From NCBI GenBank assembly GCA_018360145.1, contig SRPY01000014.1, positions 1-64,000 of the forward strand: a stretch of DNA of 64,000 nt, read 5' to 3'. Made by a program: the position numbers and the translations under genes. Positions 11,371 through 22,465 of the stretch are shown here, in pieces. Origin of the DNA: Claviceps africana. Taxonomy: Eukaryota; Ascomycota; Sordariomycetes; Hypocreales; Clavicipitaceae. The notes below the pieces were generated by a model. It did not search any database. It was not told the origin of the DNA and was given only the letters and a program-made list of their open reading frames with translations. Numbering within the stretch: position 1 is the stretch's first letter; the number at the start of each line of letters is the position of its first letter.

Positions 11371-11671
11371 TGGAGGGGAGACGTTTTTTTCTTCTTTTTC
11401 TTTTTTTCTTTTGGGAAAAAGGGTGGTAGTAATGTGATTGGCGTTTAAAGTTGGATTGCGGCGGGTTTTTTTTTTGTTTTTTTTTTCCCCACATCTTCTT
11501 TTTTCACAAGATTCCGGGGAATTTGCATGAAAGCGTGCGGTCATTGCTCTTTCCCATCGTCTCGCGGAGTACTGTTCTGGCGTGGTAATATTTTTAGTCC
11601 CCAAGAAGGGGTCTTTTTTGATGACTCACGACGTTGTTTCTATTACCCCTCCAGTCTACCTTGGAGCCTTC

Positions 11672-11702
<31 letters not shown>

Positions 11703-12716
11703 TTTTTTTTTCTGGGCGGGCCGGATAAAGCCGGCGAGCCTGGGGAATTACTGATTGGATAGATAGACACGGCTCTGGTGCGTGGCTGGCCAATTGATTG
11801 ATTTAAAGCCGAAAGGACAGGAACTCGTCTCGTTTTCACATGTGCGCTGTCTTTGTGTGAGTGATTTTGACGCCGGAGGCGAGTTGTACCGACCCACTTT
11901 AGCATTTAATCGAAGGAAGTAAAGATATCCCCTTTGGTGAGCAGGCTACACTTAGGTACCCCCCCCATCTCAATGTTTTAGTAGTTCGATAGAAACAAGT
12001 CCTTTTAGTACTTACTTTTTGAGGCTATTCCCTGAGAAAGGTTATATACATGGAGGTAAAGGTTCTATATAAATATGTACATAGAAGGTACCCTCCAAGT
12101 ATTCCGATGATGACGAATGGGTCGTTGTAAAAATGCGGCCGTGTGCGCACTAGAGGGTACGTGTATGCACTAGTTTCTACCATTTGTAGCGGAAAGTACC
12201 TAGGGGTAGCGGTACTTGATTTTCCATGTAAAACACTATACTAGAGTCATTGATGTAATGGGCTGATGAAAAGCGGGAGTACGGCATCAGGGGGTGGGCA
12301 GCGGGCGACGGAGGGCAAAGGACGCGGGATGGCTACGGGATTTGGGAATAATGTCTCGTGGGGGTGGGACTGTAATACCGGGTTTGCGAGCTCGTCGGAG
12401 CGATTGTCTATCTATGATGCTATGGTACAGCAGGGATGCGATGCGGGAACGCTGATGACAGGATGTGGTGGGAGATATTGGAGGGGGAATATATGACTGG
12501 GGAAGAAAAAAAGGAAAAGGAAAGACAAAGGAAAGATAAAGGAAAGACAAAGGAAAGATAAAGGAAAGATAAAGAAAAGAAAAAGAAAAAAAAAAGAAAA
12601 AAAAAGTAAAAATAAAGAAACAAAAAAAAAAGAAAGCAAAAAGAACGTAAAAGAAAGCCAAAGGCACAAACTAGAAAAAAGAACAAACACACAAAAGCTC
12701 CTAAGCCAAGACATGG
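11371..12716. other. Convergent intergenic spacer, no gene seen
   Basis: Lies between the 3' ends of the permease (+) and the P450 (-). It contains T-rich runs (11,385-11,500; 11,670-11,710) and a purine tract with repeated AAAGGAAAGA units (about 12,505-12,660). Open frames are shadows of these tracts. AT-rich sequence around 11,930-12,250 shows no coding signature. Confidence 0.6.
12505..12660. repeat. Purine-strand repeat (GGAAAGAYAAA units)
   Basis: Tandem imperfect units of GGAAAGACAAA/GGAAAGATAAA pass into A-rich sequence with scattered G and C. It lies just 3' of the P450 gene and produces long spurious Phe/Leu-rich frames on the minus strand. Confidence 0.85.
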
Positions 12717-14762
12717 TTAGCTCGTCCAACGCCCGCCCCGCTCGTCCGTATCTCCGCGTCGACGCCCCCGCATCCACATATCCCTCTGCAGAAACACACC
12801 ACAGCTGATGGATTTCCAAGGCCTCGTCGGGTCCGTCACGGAAAAGTCGAACCGACGGAGAAGCTAGATGATGAATTAGCTCTGTTGTTTTTTTTTTAAA
12901 GAGGGGGGGGGGATGTCGTGCATCCTTTCATGTGGACAAAGAGGAAAGGAGCCATACCTCCACCAGAGTCTTGTTCATCTCAATCTGGGCTATGTTCCGG
13001 CCCAGGCACCCCCATTTGCCCGCACTGAAAACCAATTCCCACGTCGCGTCCATCTCGGCCCTCTTCTCCGCCGGAGCCTCCAACCACCGCTCCGGGCGGA
13101 ACTCGTCGGCATCCGGTCCCCAGACGTCGCGGGAGCGGAACACGCCCCACATGCTGACGGAGATGCGCGTGCCGGGCGGGAAGGAGAGCCCGTTCCAGTT
13201 GTCGCCGTCGGCAGGAACGTCCTTGGACATGGCGCCCCCGGCGGGCGGGTGTATGCGCAGGCCCTCGCGGATGATGGCCTGGAGGTACGTCATTTTCCGG
13301 AGCTGGGCGTACGAGGCCACGGGGCGGCTGAGCGGCGTGGTGTCAATTTCGTCTTGGAGTCTGGCGAGCACGCGCGGGTTGGTCACGATGTGCAGCATGG
13401 TGGAGCGGATGGCTGTCGCGATGGTGTCGGAGCCGGCGACACTGCCGAGTGTTAGACTTCTTCTTCTTCTTCTTTCTAGTTGTGCCCTCCCCCCCCCCCC
13501 CCCCCCCGTTTTTTGTGACAACGAGCACACTCTTCCAGGGGCAAGACAAAAGAGTCTTGCGCAAGGGGGAAAGGAGGGGAGAAGAGGGGGCTGGCCTTCA
13601 CGTACATGGCAGCTGCTATCTCGCACTCTGCTTGCTTTTGGGTCAGGCCTCGGGCGACCCAAGACCCAAGCATATCCTTGCTCGTCTTCTTCTCGGGCCC
13701 AAACCTCTCAGATACCACCTTCTTGGCTATTCTGTGCAGCGATCCCGTCAGTCCTTTGGTTCGAGAGAGAGATTCGTCTTTGAGAATGACAAAGGGGGCA
13801 ACTCACCCCATGATGCGACCCACGCCCAGCACATCATGCTCACTCGGCACCAGCGGCCTGAACACCGGTAGTCCCAAGAACGGAATGATCCAGGACAGCA
13901 CGGTGGACACAATCAGGTGCGGCACGTATTTCTCCATGGCGCCCAGGTAGCCGTGGACGTCGCCGTCCGACGCCACGTCGCCAAACGTCTCGCCGAACAA
14001 GAGATCAGTCACAACGTCCACGGCCAGGTACTGCACTTTGCGGGCAAAGTCAAATGTTCTCCCCTCCGACACGTATGAATCGATGAGACCAATGAGATTC
14101 ATGATGCCCGCGTCAACTCTTGGTTCCAGATTCTCCACGTCTTTGCCGGAGTACTAGTGGTTGGACAACATCGTTAGACTTTTGAGGGAAAAGGAGGGTG
14201 AGAGGAGGAGGCGGGGAGAAAGAGAGAGACGTGGGAGAAACCTACACCGGCGGCCATTCTGGACCGCATAATGGCATGAGTGGCATCGTCTCTCATGGAG
14301 AGAATATTGTTCTTCCGGGGCTCGAAGCGCATGCCGTTATACCACGCAGAGCGGGTGTACTGCGAGTGCACCGAGAGCATGCGGCGGACGAGCCCAATGT
14401 CGCATGTGACGATGTCGTTGGGGCTGATTCGAGCTATCTGACCTGTGCAAGACAACGATTTCTTAGTTTGAACATGTCCAAGAAGAGAGGGCCGCCCTCA
14501 CCCGGCCCGGTCAAGGAGATTGGCAGTCTTCAAGCCCCAGATATTGGCGGTACGTACCATACTTCTCGCACACCTCGTAGAGGTCGAGATGCGTCCGGCC
14601 ACTCAGAGTGGCCCTGATGAACCACCACTTGGAGAATCCGGCGCTTCGTGGGCCGGGAATGTGACTTAGACGCTTATACTGACGGTATAGGGAAACCGCA
14701 AACCAGGTGGCGGCGGCCGGGATGGCCAGCAAGATGTAGAACTGCGCAACGGACAGAAGCAT
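12717..14762 (-). CDS. Cytochrome P450 monooxygenase (six exons)
   Basis: Microsomal heme monooxygenase. Model: exons 14762-14558, 14442-14246, 14153-13807, 13731-13606, 13441-12958 and 12863-12717; all phases agree, giving 501 aa, normal for the family. It has an N-terminal membrane anchor (FYILLAIPAAATWFAV), a proline hinge (HIPGPRS), the oxygen-binding helix-I motif AGSDT created by the exon 4/5 join, the ExxR of helix K (EGLR), and the heme loop FSAGKWGCLG with the cysteine ligand. Its overall look resembles the fungal pisatin-demethylase-like clans (inference); the substrate is unknown. Intron 4 (13,442-13,605) contains a C run of about 19 bases. The neighbours do not form an obvious biosynthetic cluster. 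Confidence 0.92.
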
Positions 14763-15691
14763 CCTCGGAGAGAGGCAGGAAGCCCAGGCAAAAGACTTGC
14801 GAAGGTGTCTCTGTACTGTGGATGGCCTCGTGGCAGAATAGACCAACTGAACGAAGAAGGAGAACAAGGCAAGTGAGTAGAAGCTATCCAATTGCACTTG
14901 CACCCAGCAACAAGAACAAAACGAAGAAGTAGAACAAGGGTTTCTTGGTGTCGTGCAATCTTTTGCTAGAGTTCCCAACAAGATTCTCAATGACTCGAAT
15001 GATGCTAATGAATTGTTTCTCGAGGACAAAGCCTCTACGTCTGCCTTTTATACAAGCCATGGTTCAATCGAATGTCCTCGTTGAGTCAAAGAGGGCTTAT
15101 ACGGACAGCCTCTCTAGTTCGGAGATATTTTAGTCTACGGTAGTCTGACAAGGTGCTTTTGGGTTGTGTAAGCCTCTTCATCAGCAAAGGGGGGCGTCGT
15201 TTGAGCAGAAGGACGGAAGAAGGGGGGAAGGGGGGGCGCGTCGGCAAGGCTTCCAGAGCGGTGCCCCGGGGAAAACACCCGGGAGTTTTTCTCTTTTTTT
15301 CTTTACCCTGCCGCTCGAACTCTTTCCGCCCCATCGTGGGGTAAAGCAGCACGTGTACATGGAGACAGTATAGTATGACTCTTGTGTCGATGTGGACTGG
15401 GGGTTTGAGGCGGAGAGCCAAAATTGCCTCGGCCGCCCTAGTTAGCTTGGTCGAACATGCAATAAAGTTTTGGCTTGCCATGTCGTGCAGCATGTCACGC
15501 AGACGATTATTGAATCGAGGGCATGTAGTCAATGGACAGCCTTGCGACCGAGCCTAGAAAACACCGGCCCAAAATACCTATTGCACATCGAACCAAGGCA
15601 TGACGCAGGGGTCAGGGATGCGTCGTTTCCCAAACGTTTCCCAAAGAGGCAAGAGACGAGGCCAGCCTCGGACCGGGGTCGGGACCGCGGT

Positions 15692-15850
15692 CGGTAGACT
15701 GGACGGTAGACTGGACGGTAGACTGGACGGTAGACTAGACTGTGGACTGGGCTGTGGACTGGACCGTGGACTGTAGGTGAGCCGTGAGCCGTGAGCCGTG
15801 AGCCGTGAGTGAGCCGTGAGCCGTGAGCCGTGAGCCATGGCCGTGAGCAC
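15692..15850. repeat. Two adjacent minisatellites
   Basis: The first part is a tandem of GGTAGACTGGAC units (about 15,692-15,765, decaying to GTGGACTGG). It is followed by GAGCCGT units (about 15,778-15,847). Both are imperfect at the edges. Confidence 0.9.
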
Positions 15851-16004
15851 CGAGGACGAAAGATGGAGGATAAAGAAGGTGAGAAAGTGGAATATCCATC
15901 GACGTCGACGGGGGGTTTTTCCGACGCCCATTGCATCACAGAAGCCGTGGTACCTGCCGGCGGTGCGACGCTGTCTCGCGAGAGCAGGTCCAGAACGGGA
16001 ATAC

Positions 16005-16085
16005 AGAGTGCGAGATGCAGATGCGGGTACAGATGCAGGTGCAGACACAGTCGCAGGCGCAGATGCAGATGCAGATGCAGATGCA
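16005..16085. repeat. GATGCA/CAGATG minisatellite
   Basis: Imperfect to perfect ATGCAG hexamer repeats, most regular at 16,060-16,083. They generate His/Leu-rich frames on the minus strand that should not be taken as proteins. Confidence 0.85.
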
Positions 16086-19000
16086 TCGCCCTCTATGTTT
16101 CTGTTTGGCGCGGCGAAAACGGTGAGGCTATGTGTCACGTCGCGGCTGACGAGAAAAGGAAAGAAAGGCAAGGGGGAGGGAAAAAGAAGGAGGGAAGAAG
16201 AAGGAGCGAAGGACTGAAAGATGGGAGACGAGAGACGCGAGCCAATCAGCCGAGGTTTTTTTTCCTCCCTTTTTTTTTAAACCCAAAAAAAATAAAAAAT
16301 AAAAAATAAATAAAAAATAGAAATAGAAAGAATAGAAAGAACAGGACAGGACAGGACAGAACAGAACAGAACAAAAACCTCCATCCAACTCAGACTAAAC
16401 GATCTGGATGACAAAGTACACTTTGGCGCTGAGACGAGTGCTTCGCCTCCCTCCTCCACAAAACTACTAACGGTGGAGAAAGAAAACAAAGAAAAAAAAA
16501 ACATAAATAAAGAATAAAAAAACAAACACAAAACAAACAAAGCCACCATGCAACTGCGCAGCCTGTTCGGGCAATTCTTCAGACAGGACCCCTGCCCGGT
16601 AGGTCGGATGCACATGAAATGTCTGGTGCATTGGCCACTAGTTGTGACGCATCAATGGATGCAACCCCATCACACATCCATTGTATACACAGCGGGTGTA
16701 TGCACGATGTAGGTGTCTACATACCTCCATATGTAAGAAGTATGTATGCACATACATACACGCAGCTCCCGGTGGAAGCATGCGGCAGAAGCCCGGGGGA
16801 GAATAGAAACAGAGAAGAAAGGCGAGGCGAGGCGAAAAAAGAAAAAAAAAAAAAAACTCCCAGAGGACAGAAAAACAGAGAGACAGAGGAAAAAAAAAGG
16901 AGACGAAAAAGCTGAACCGGCGGACCGCATTTCGCGCGCCTTTGCACAACCCGTTTGTTTCTTTTTGCCTGCCCCTGTCCTGCGGTGCTGGTCTCCTGAT
17001 CCATATCGGCTGTTGCCTGGCGTTGAAGTGGACAATTGGGGGCGGCACAATCCAATTTCATCGCGAACTGTCCAGACCGGGCCGGACCAGACCAGACCAG
17101 GCATCCTTGGCAGGCAGGCAGCCTTGCGCGACGGCGTCGGTCGACCATGGACGCCAGGCGCCCGGCCCAGGCAAGACTGGCGATGGGAGATGGAGAAAAC
17201 GGAAAACGGACCACGGGACAGGGGGGAGGCTGGAGGCTGAGGCTGAGGCAGCAATGGTGACGGTGACGGGGAGTGACTGGACCCGTCGACCCACTCTTCT
17301 TTTGTCATCGGACCCACTGCTGCGCAGCGCCACATCAGCGATTATTCATCGTGGCGCCGGCGAGCCTTGCAGCGCGTGGCTGAGGCGTTTTCCAGTTTCT
17401 CCGGAATCCCCAAGACGCCATGAATCGGTCAGGCGGAGACGGAAGAGGGTGTGCAGTCTGCAGCCTGCTGGATTTGGCATGTATTTCTTTTTTTGTCCCC
17501 TCGTCTGTTTCGTCTGCTCGAGACGAATCTCCCCTTTGGGGCAATTCTTCACTGACGTCAACGAGACGGGGCACCAGCGAACAAGGGGATGGGGCGAGTT
17601 GGAATGGGAGCGAAGCCGTCGGTTTTTTTTTTTTTTTTTTTTTTTTTTTAATCCTTCTCATCAGAATGCGCGAATACACGTAACATGTTCCAGATACGGA
17701 TCGAGAACAGTCATTGACCGGCCTGGAGTCCGCCGTATCGTCGGTGAAATAGAAACGGACGGCGGGGCGTAATGGGCAAAGGGAGAGCAGCCTCTGTCGG
17801 GGACATTCGACATGGACTCTCCTCTACCGGAAATCCAAGGTCCCCGAAGCCCCGATCTTGGTGGAGCGCGATGCCGCCCTGCTACCTGGCCTTTTCGTGG
17901 GTTTTGGGTTCCTCGAATGCTCGCGGTGCCTTGCGGGCCGCTTTGTGCGTGGCCTAGGATTGACGCGAGAGCGCCTCATCTAGGTCCAGACGATGCGCAA
18001 GTGGCAAGTCGGTGCGTCACTCTTTCCTTTTTTTTCCCTTTTCCCTTTTTTCTCTCGCTCTTCCTTTCTCTCTTTCTTTTTTTCTCCTTCTCTTCTTCTC
18101 CTCATTCGCCCGCCTAGCCGGCTCGTTTAGGATCACCAAACGCCGCCCGAAAAGCACGACAAGTCTCCCGCAGCAGACAAGGTCGCGTCAGGCGGGTCTT
18201 ATTGGCTAGCGGAATCGCGATAAGCGCCCTGTCGCCCGAGACGCCCGCGTAGGCTATTGATTACGCGCGCAGCACATGGTCAGCTTCCCGCGTCCATGCG
18301 GTTGCGTCTTTCTGACTGGTGCATGTCACACTGCTCGCGCGTTTGCGCCCGGGAATCGTGGTGCTGCGGCGCTTATCGGACCAGCATCGTCGTCAGCGCC
18401 AGCGCCAGCGCCAGCACCGCCCACTCCTTCTGCACGCGTCTAGCGCCCGCGAGGCTTGCGCCGCGGCTGTGTATGCCATCAAGGTAGTATCACTCTTGTC
18501 TGGTCATCTTTGGTGCTGCCCAGCCACATCGTATTCCCGACATGCTGTGCACGGTGCGGTCCGGTATGCACGCTCGCGGGTATGCACTGTGCACTGCGGG
18601 GTTCCGGCAGCTGTTTCACGGGAGTCTGGCAGTCTTGGCAGTCTGGCAGTCAGTCTGGCATACATGGGCGTAGGGCCGACCACGCGCTTGCCTGACGATG
18701 ATGAAGCTCTTCTTACTTGAGATAAGCCTGCAGCGCTCTGGAACCCCTTCCCTTCTAGAACGACATTTTTTTTTTTTTTTTTTTTACCTTCCCGTTTCCT
18801 TTGCTTTCCTCTTTTCTACTTTCCTCTTTCTTTCTCTTTTCCTTTTCTTTTTTAGACGCAACTGCCCGGGCGTGTCATGCTCATCACACATCCTGTGGCA
18901 GTTTGCATCACCGACAACCGCCCAGACTCGAGAGTAAGAAAGCCTGCGCTACCGAGGCCAGACCAAGGCTACGTGATCAATGCATTCGGACCATGCCGCT

Positions 19001-20904
19001 TGTTGCTTTGTCGAGCCATTCTGAAGCCATTCTGTGCCGTGGGCCGACACGGTCAAACTTCCTGTTGTTCTTCCTCTTCCTATCGAGCGGAAAACGCCCG
19101 TGACTTCCGACTTCAATAGAGAGGCTTTCAGCGTCAAGCGCCATCGCCACAGGTAGTTTTGGAGTCTCGTCTCCAGGGATCCCTCTACGCCTCTACACGC
19201 TCATGCTCGGGAGTAGTACATCAGCTCTACAGACCTTCTGCGTCGGAGGCAAACACCTCGTAGGCCTGTTTCTGTCGTCGAAGCAGATTCGGCATGTCGG
19301 CGGGCTGGCAAGTATTGTGCTCGTGTTACGAGCGTGTTGCGAGCGTGCTTCGTGTCCTGCTTTTCGCATGAGTTCTCTACTACTTCTTCTTCCCTTCCCA
19401 TCTTTGAAAATGTACGGGAAGCATCATCCCCGAAAACTCTGGTGACAGCACGCCAGTCCCGTGTTCACCCAATTTGTAAGCGACAGATTCGGTGACTGAG
19501 CCCGAGGCGCCCACGACAACACCCATACATTGTGGGCACCGGACGCTTCAAGGCATGGAAGATAACATATTGTTGAAGAAGCATGCTCTGGCACACGGGA
19601 GCGATTGTCATTTGTAACTGTTGCTTGTGAACTTCGTGAAAGAGATATTCCATGTACAGTAAGTCCAGGCAATGCCAAAACATTTTGCCATACAATTTTG
19701 GTGTAACAAGTCTCTGAATTAGTTACGACCCAGTATATGTCATCTAACAGCTTTGAGGGTCCGAAAAAAAAAGACACAGAAGAAAGAGACGTACCAGACT
19801 CGCCGCAGCTAACTTCTCATGTACGCGTAGGGGGCAGGCCGTGAAGCGTCAGTGTACCTTCGGATACTGTACCGCCACCGCAGCAAGTCAGAGCAGGTGA
19901 AGCCAGCGGTGACACTCATCACGACTCTCGAGTCCTGAGTCCGGAGGGAGCGTCTCCTTCAGAGGACTTTACGCCAAAAGCAGCCAGGCTGTCCAAGAGA
20001 GGAAAAAACGAAGAGGAAAAAAAACCATGCCAGAATGCAGTCTTGGCAATGCACCAATATGAGACACGTCTCGGGGATCGGTATCCACGGCGGTCAGGTC
20101 CAAAAGAAATAGTTTTGGTCTCTAACGCTAGGATTACTAGCAAGCCAGAACCGCCGACCTACGTACATACATATGTATAGCGACACTTGATGTAGGCAGG
20201 GTGCGCGCCTATTATTATCCACCCTGCGCTGCGCTGCATGGCCGGGACTCGGACGATCTGCCGAGATCATCGCATTGGCATCCTCGGCCGAAAGAAGGGG
20301 GATTCGCAGGTTCGCCGCAGCCAGGGGGAAGCCGCGGAATGGATGTGATCAGGGTCTTTCGGATCGCCCGGATGAGGTCATTGCCCTTTAAACCCTCAAG
20401 GCGTCCCCCAAACCATATCAAATCAAATCAGAAAAAAAAAGAAAAAAAAAAGAAAAAGAAAAGAAAAAGAAGAAGGAGAAGGAAAAGAAGGAAACATGAA
20501 AAGGAAAAGGAGAAAGTAAACAAGAAAAGGAGTGCGGACCATGTTCATTTTCCCCAAAGGAAAAAGAGCTCTTGTTGAATGAGGGACTGAGAATGCAGGG
20601 TTTAGTCTTCTATGTCTCTGTTTTCGCGTCGTCTAGAGGCGGGCACGGGCTAGGTGCTACAGTGACAAGACGGGATGGGCGCGGCGCGGCGAGGATTCGA
20701 AGAAAAAATACTTGGGCGGCCACGTTATTGTGCAGAAATCAAGTTCAGCAGCAAGTGAAGTAGGAAGGGTTCGGCGAGTCGATCTGCTGCTCGGTTCTTG
20801 GCCCAATCGGCACTCGCCAATTACGACGTCCTGATTCAGGACTAGCGTTGGCGTCGTTCCACATCGAAAGGCGAGGGACGTGCCTGCCGGTGGACAAGTA
20901 TCGG

Positions 20905-21065
20905 AAGTACGTACCCATAATACCTTGAGTACCTAGGTGCTTAGGTACTTCAGGTACCTGAGTAGGTAAGAAGGTACCTACTTAGATACTTCTTACCAGG
21001 TAGGTACCTAAGTACTATAGTAAGTACTAGGTAGGTACCTAGGTAGGTAGGTAAGTGGTATTTGC
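20905..21065. repeat. GGTACCTA-type palindromic repeat cluster
   Basis: Dense, both-strand-symmetric copies of TAGGTACCTA and AAGTACT-like words with variants occupy about 150 bases. The core GGTACC is palindromic, so single strands could form multiple short hairpins. Similar isolated words (TACCTAGG, AGGTACC) also occur near 11.95-12.2 kb. No gene overlaps it. Confidence 0.85.
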
Positions 21066-21129
21066 TACTTTATTAAGTACTTTACATGAATAAGACGGAG
21101 GCACCAAATATGCAGCAGCAAGGGCGTAA

Positions 21130-21164
<35 letters not shown>

Positions 21165-22465
21165 CACAAACAGACAGCTTTTGGTGCCCTTTCTTCAAGT
21201 GCACGTGCATGCCAACTCGGCGCCGGTGGATAGTCGGGGCATTGGGACATGGCATGAAATTGGCACTGACAGTTGGGACCAGCTGGTCCAGCTTTTGGCT
21301 TGGCATTGCTTGGCAAGTACTTTGGTTTGAATGCCCCCATTTCGCCCAGGTTATTCGTTTAGCATCTCCGCTTTTTTATGTACGAGCTCCATTCCTTTGC
21401 CTCGACATCTGCAGCAACAATGCGGACCAGGGCTTCTCAGCTTCGGATCAGACATTGTGCCGTGAAGCCGCCAGACACACGTCTTGCCGTCCATCTGTCA
21501 GTCGGCTTTGGACGTTGCCCTTGCGCGGTGTTGCACGGCGAGGCACGGCCGAGTCGTCTGCAAAACATCACGGCCTCGAACCCGCAGAGAAGTCCAGAGT
21601 CATCGACTCCCTCGGTCTCGAACATTATCGTCCTTCTCGACACGCGGGGCTGGAAGAACCGAAGAGCCAAGAGCCAAGACGGGGAGCAGAGCGGCCAAGA
21701 ACAGGAGAGGAACTGAAGGAAGCTGCATGAGAGATCCCAAGTTCCCGAAAACTGCGCAACCAATCGACGGACCCGTCGCAGGTCGCAGGTCGCAGGCCGC
21801 AGGTCGCAGCCGTGGGTCCGTGGCACCAGAGCAGACGGCACAGCATTGATTAGTCTGGTGAGTTGCGCGATGAGCACCAGACTGAGCGCAGAGCGCAGAG
21901 CACAGCACAATTTGCCAATTGAGGACGAGTCTGGCTGACCTCTCACGACTCACAAGTCGCCTGTGCGCGCTGCAGACACGACAGTCTGACCAGACCAGCC
22001 CGGACCTGAGTCACGAGACGTCAACGTTGGTTTAATCTGCTCAAGCCGTCCCTCTCAGCAGCCGTCTGCACCCAGCCAGCATTGAACATTGAAGGCCCCA
22101 GACTGCAGCCAGGAACCACACCGCATCGCACCGCCCCATCTCCCGTCAAAGCGTCCACGGCCCATCCAGTGTGGTCTGTTGGTCTGACCGTCCGAATCCA
22201 GGACATAATGGTCTTGTCCGGGCTGTGCTTCCTCTCGCATCAGACTCCAGCAGGCACCAGGCGGGCCCGACTCTGCCAAGGTCAAGAATCCACCACCAGC
22301 CCTGAGCAGCAGTGAGCAAGCAGCAGTGAGCTCCATTCCTCATCATCAGTGCTCGCTGCTCGCTGCCCGCTGCTCGCTGCTCGCTGCTCAGCCTCCGCCC
22401 TCGCCCTGCGCAGCCCCGGCCCCGGCGTCCCAGCCGTCCCATGTAGACGGACATCGCAGCCCCAG

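Larger units (their letters stand above)
14763..22465. other. 7.7-kb stretch without a convincing gene
   Basis: Several open frames of 60-280 codons occur on both strands. They overlap one another, are dominated by low-complexity or Arg/Ser/Pro-rich sequence, and show no family motif or consistent splice structure. The stretch contains simple repeats (15.7-16.1 kb, 20.9-21.05 kb), purine/pyrimidine tracts (16.26-16.52, 18.02-18.11, 18.77-18.86, 20.43-20.53 kb), a CAA run at 21.13 kb and, at its right end, the leader of the Zn2Cys6 gene. Non-coding RNA or promoter function cannot be judged from sequence alone. Confidence 0.5.

Noticed and set aside
9709..14762. Permease plus P450 as a secondary-metabolite cluster
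   Set aside because: The permease is a sugar-porter type paired with a maltase, and no backbone synthase (PKS, NRPS, terpene) is visible in the window.
15529..16171. Long His/Leu-rich and Arg/Ser-rich frames
   Set aside because: They are produced by the ATGCAG, GGTAGACTGGAC and GAGCCGT repeats in several frames at once.
16942..17772. 276-codon plus-strand frame in the gene desert
   Set aside because: It contains a Phe run from a T tract, overlaps similar-length frames on the other strand, and has no recognisable domain.
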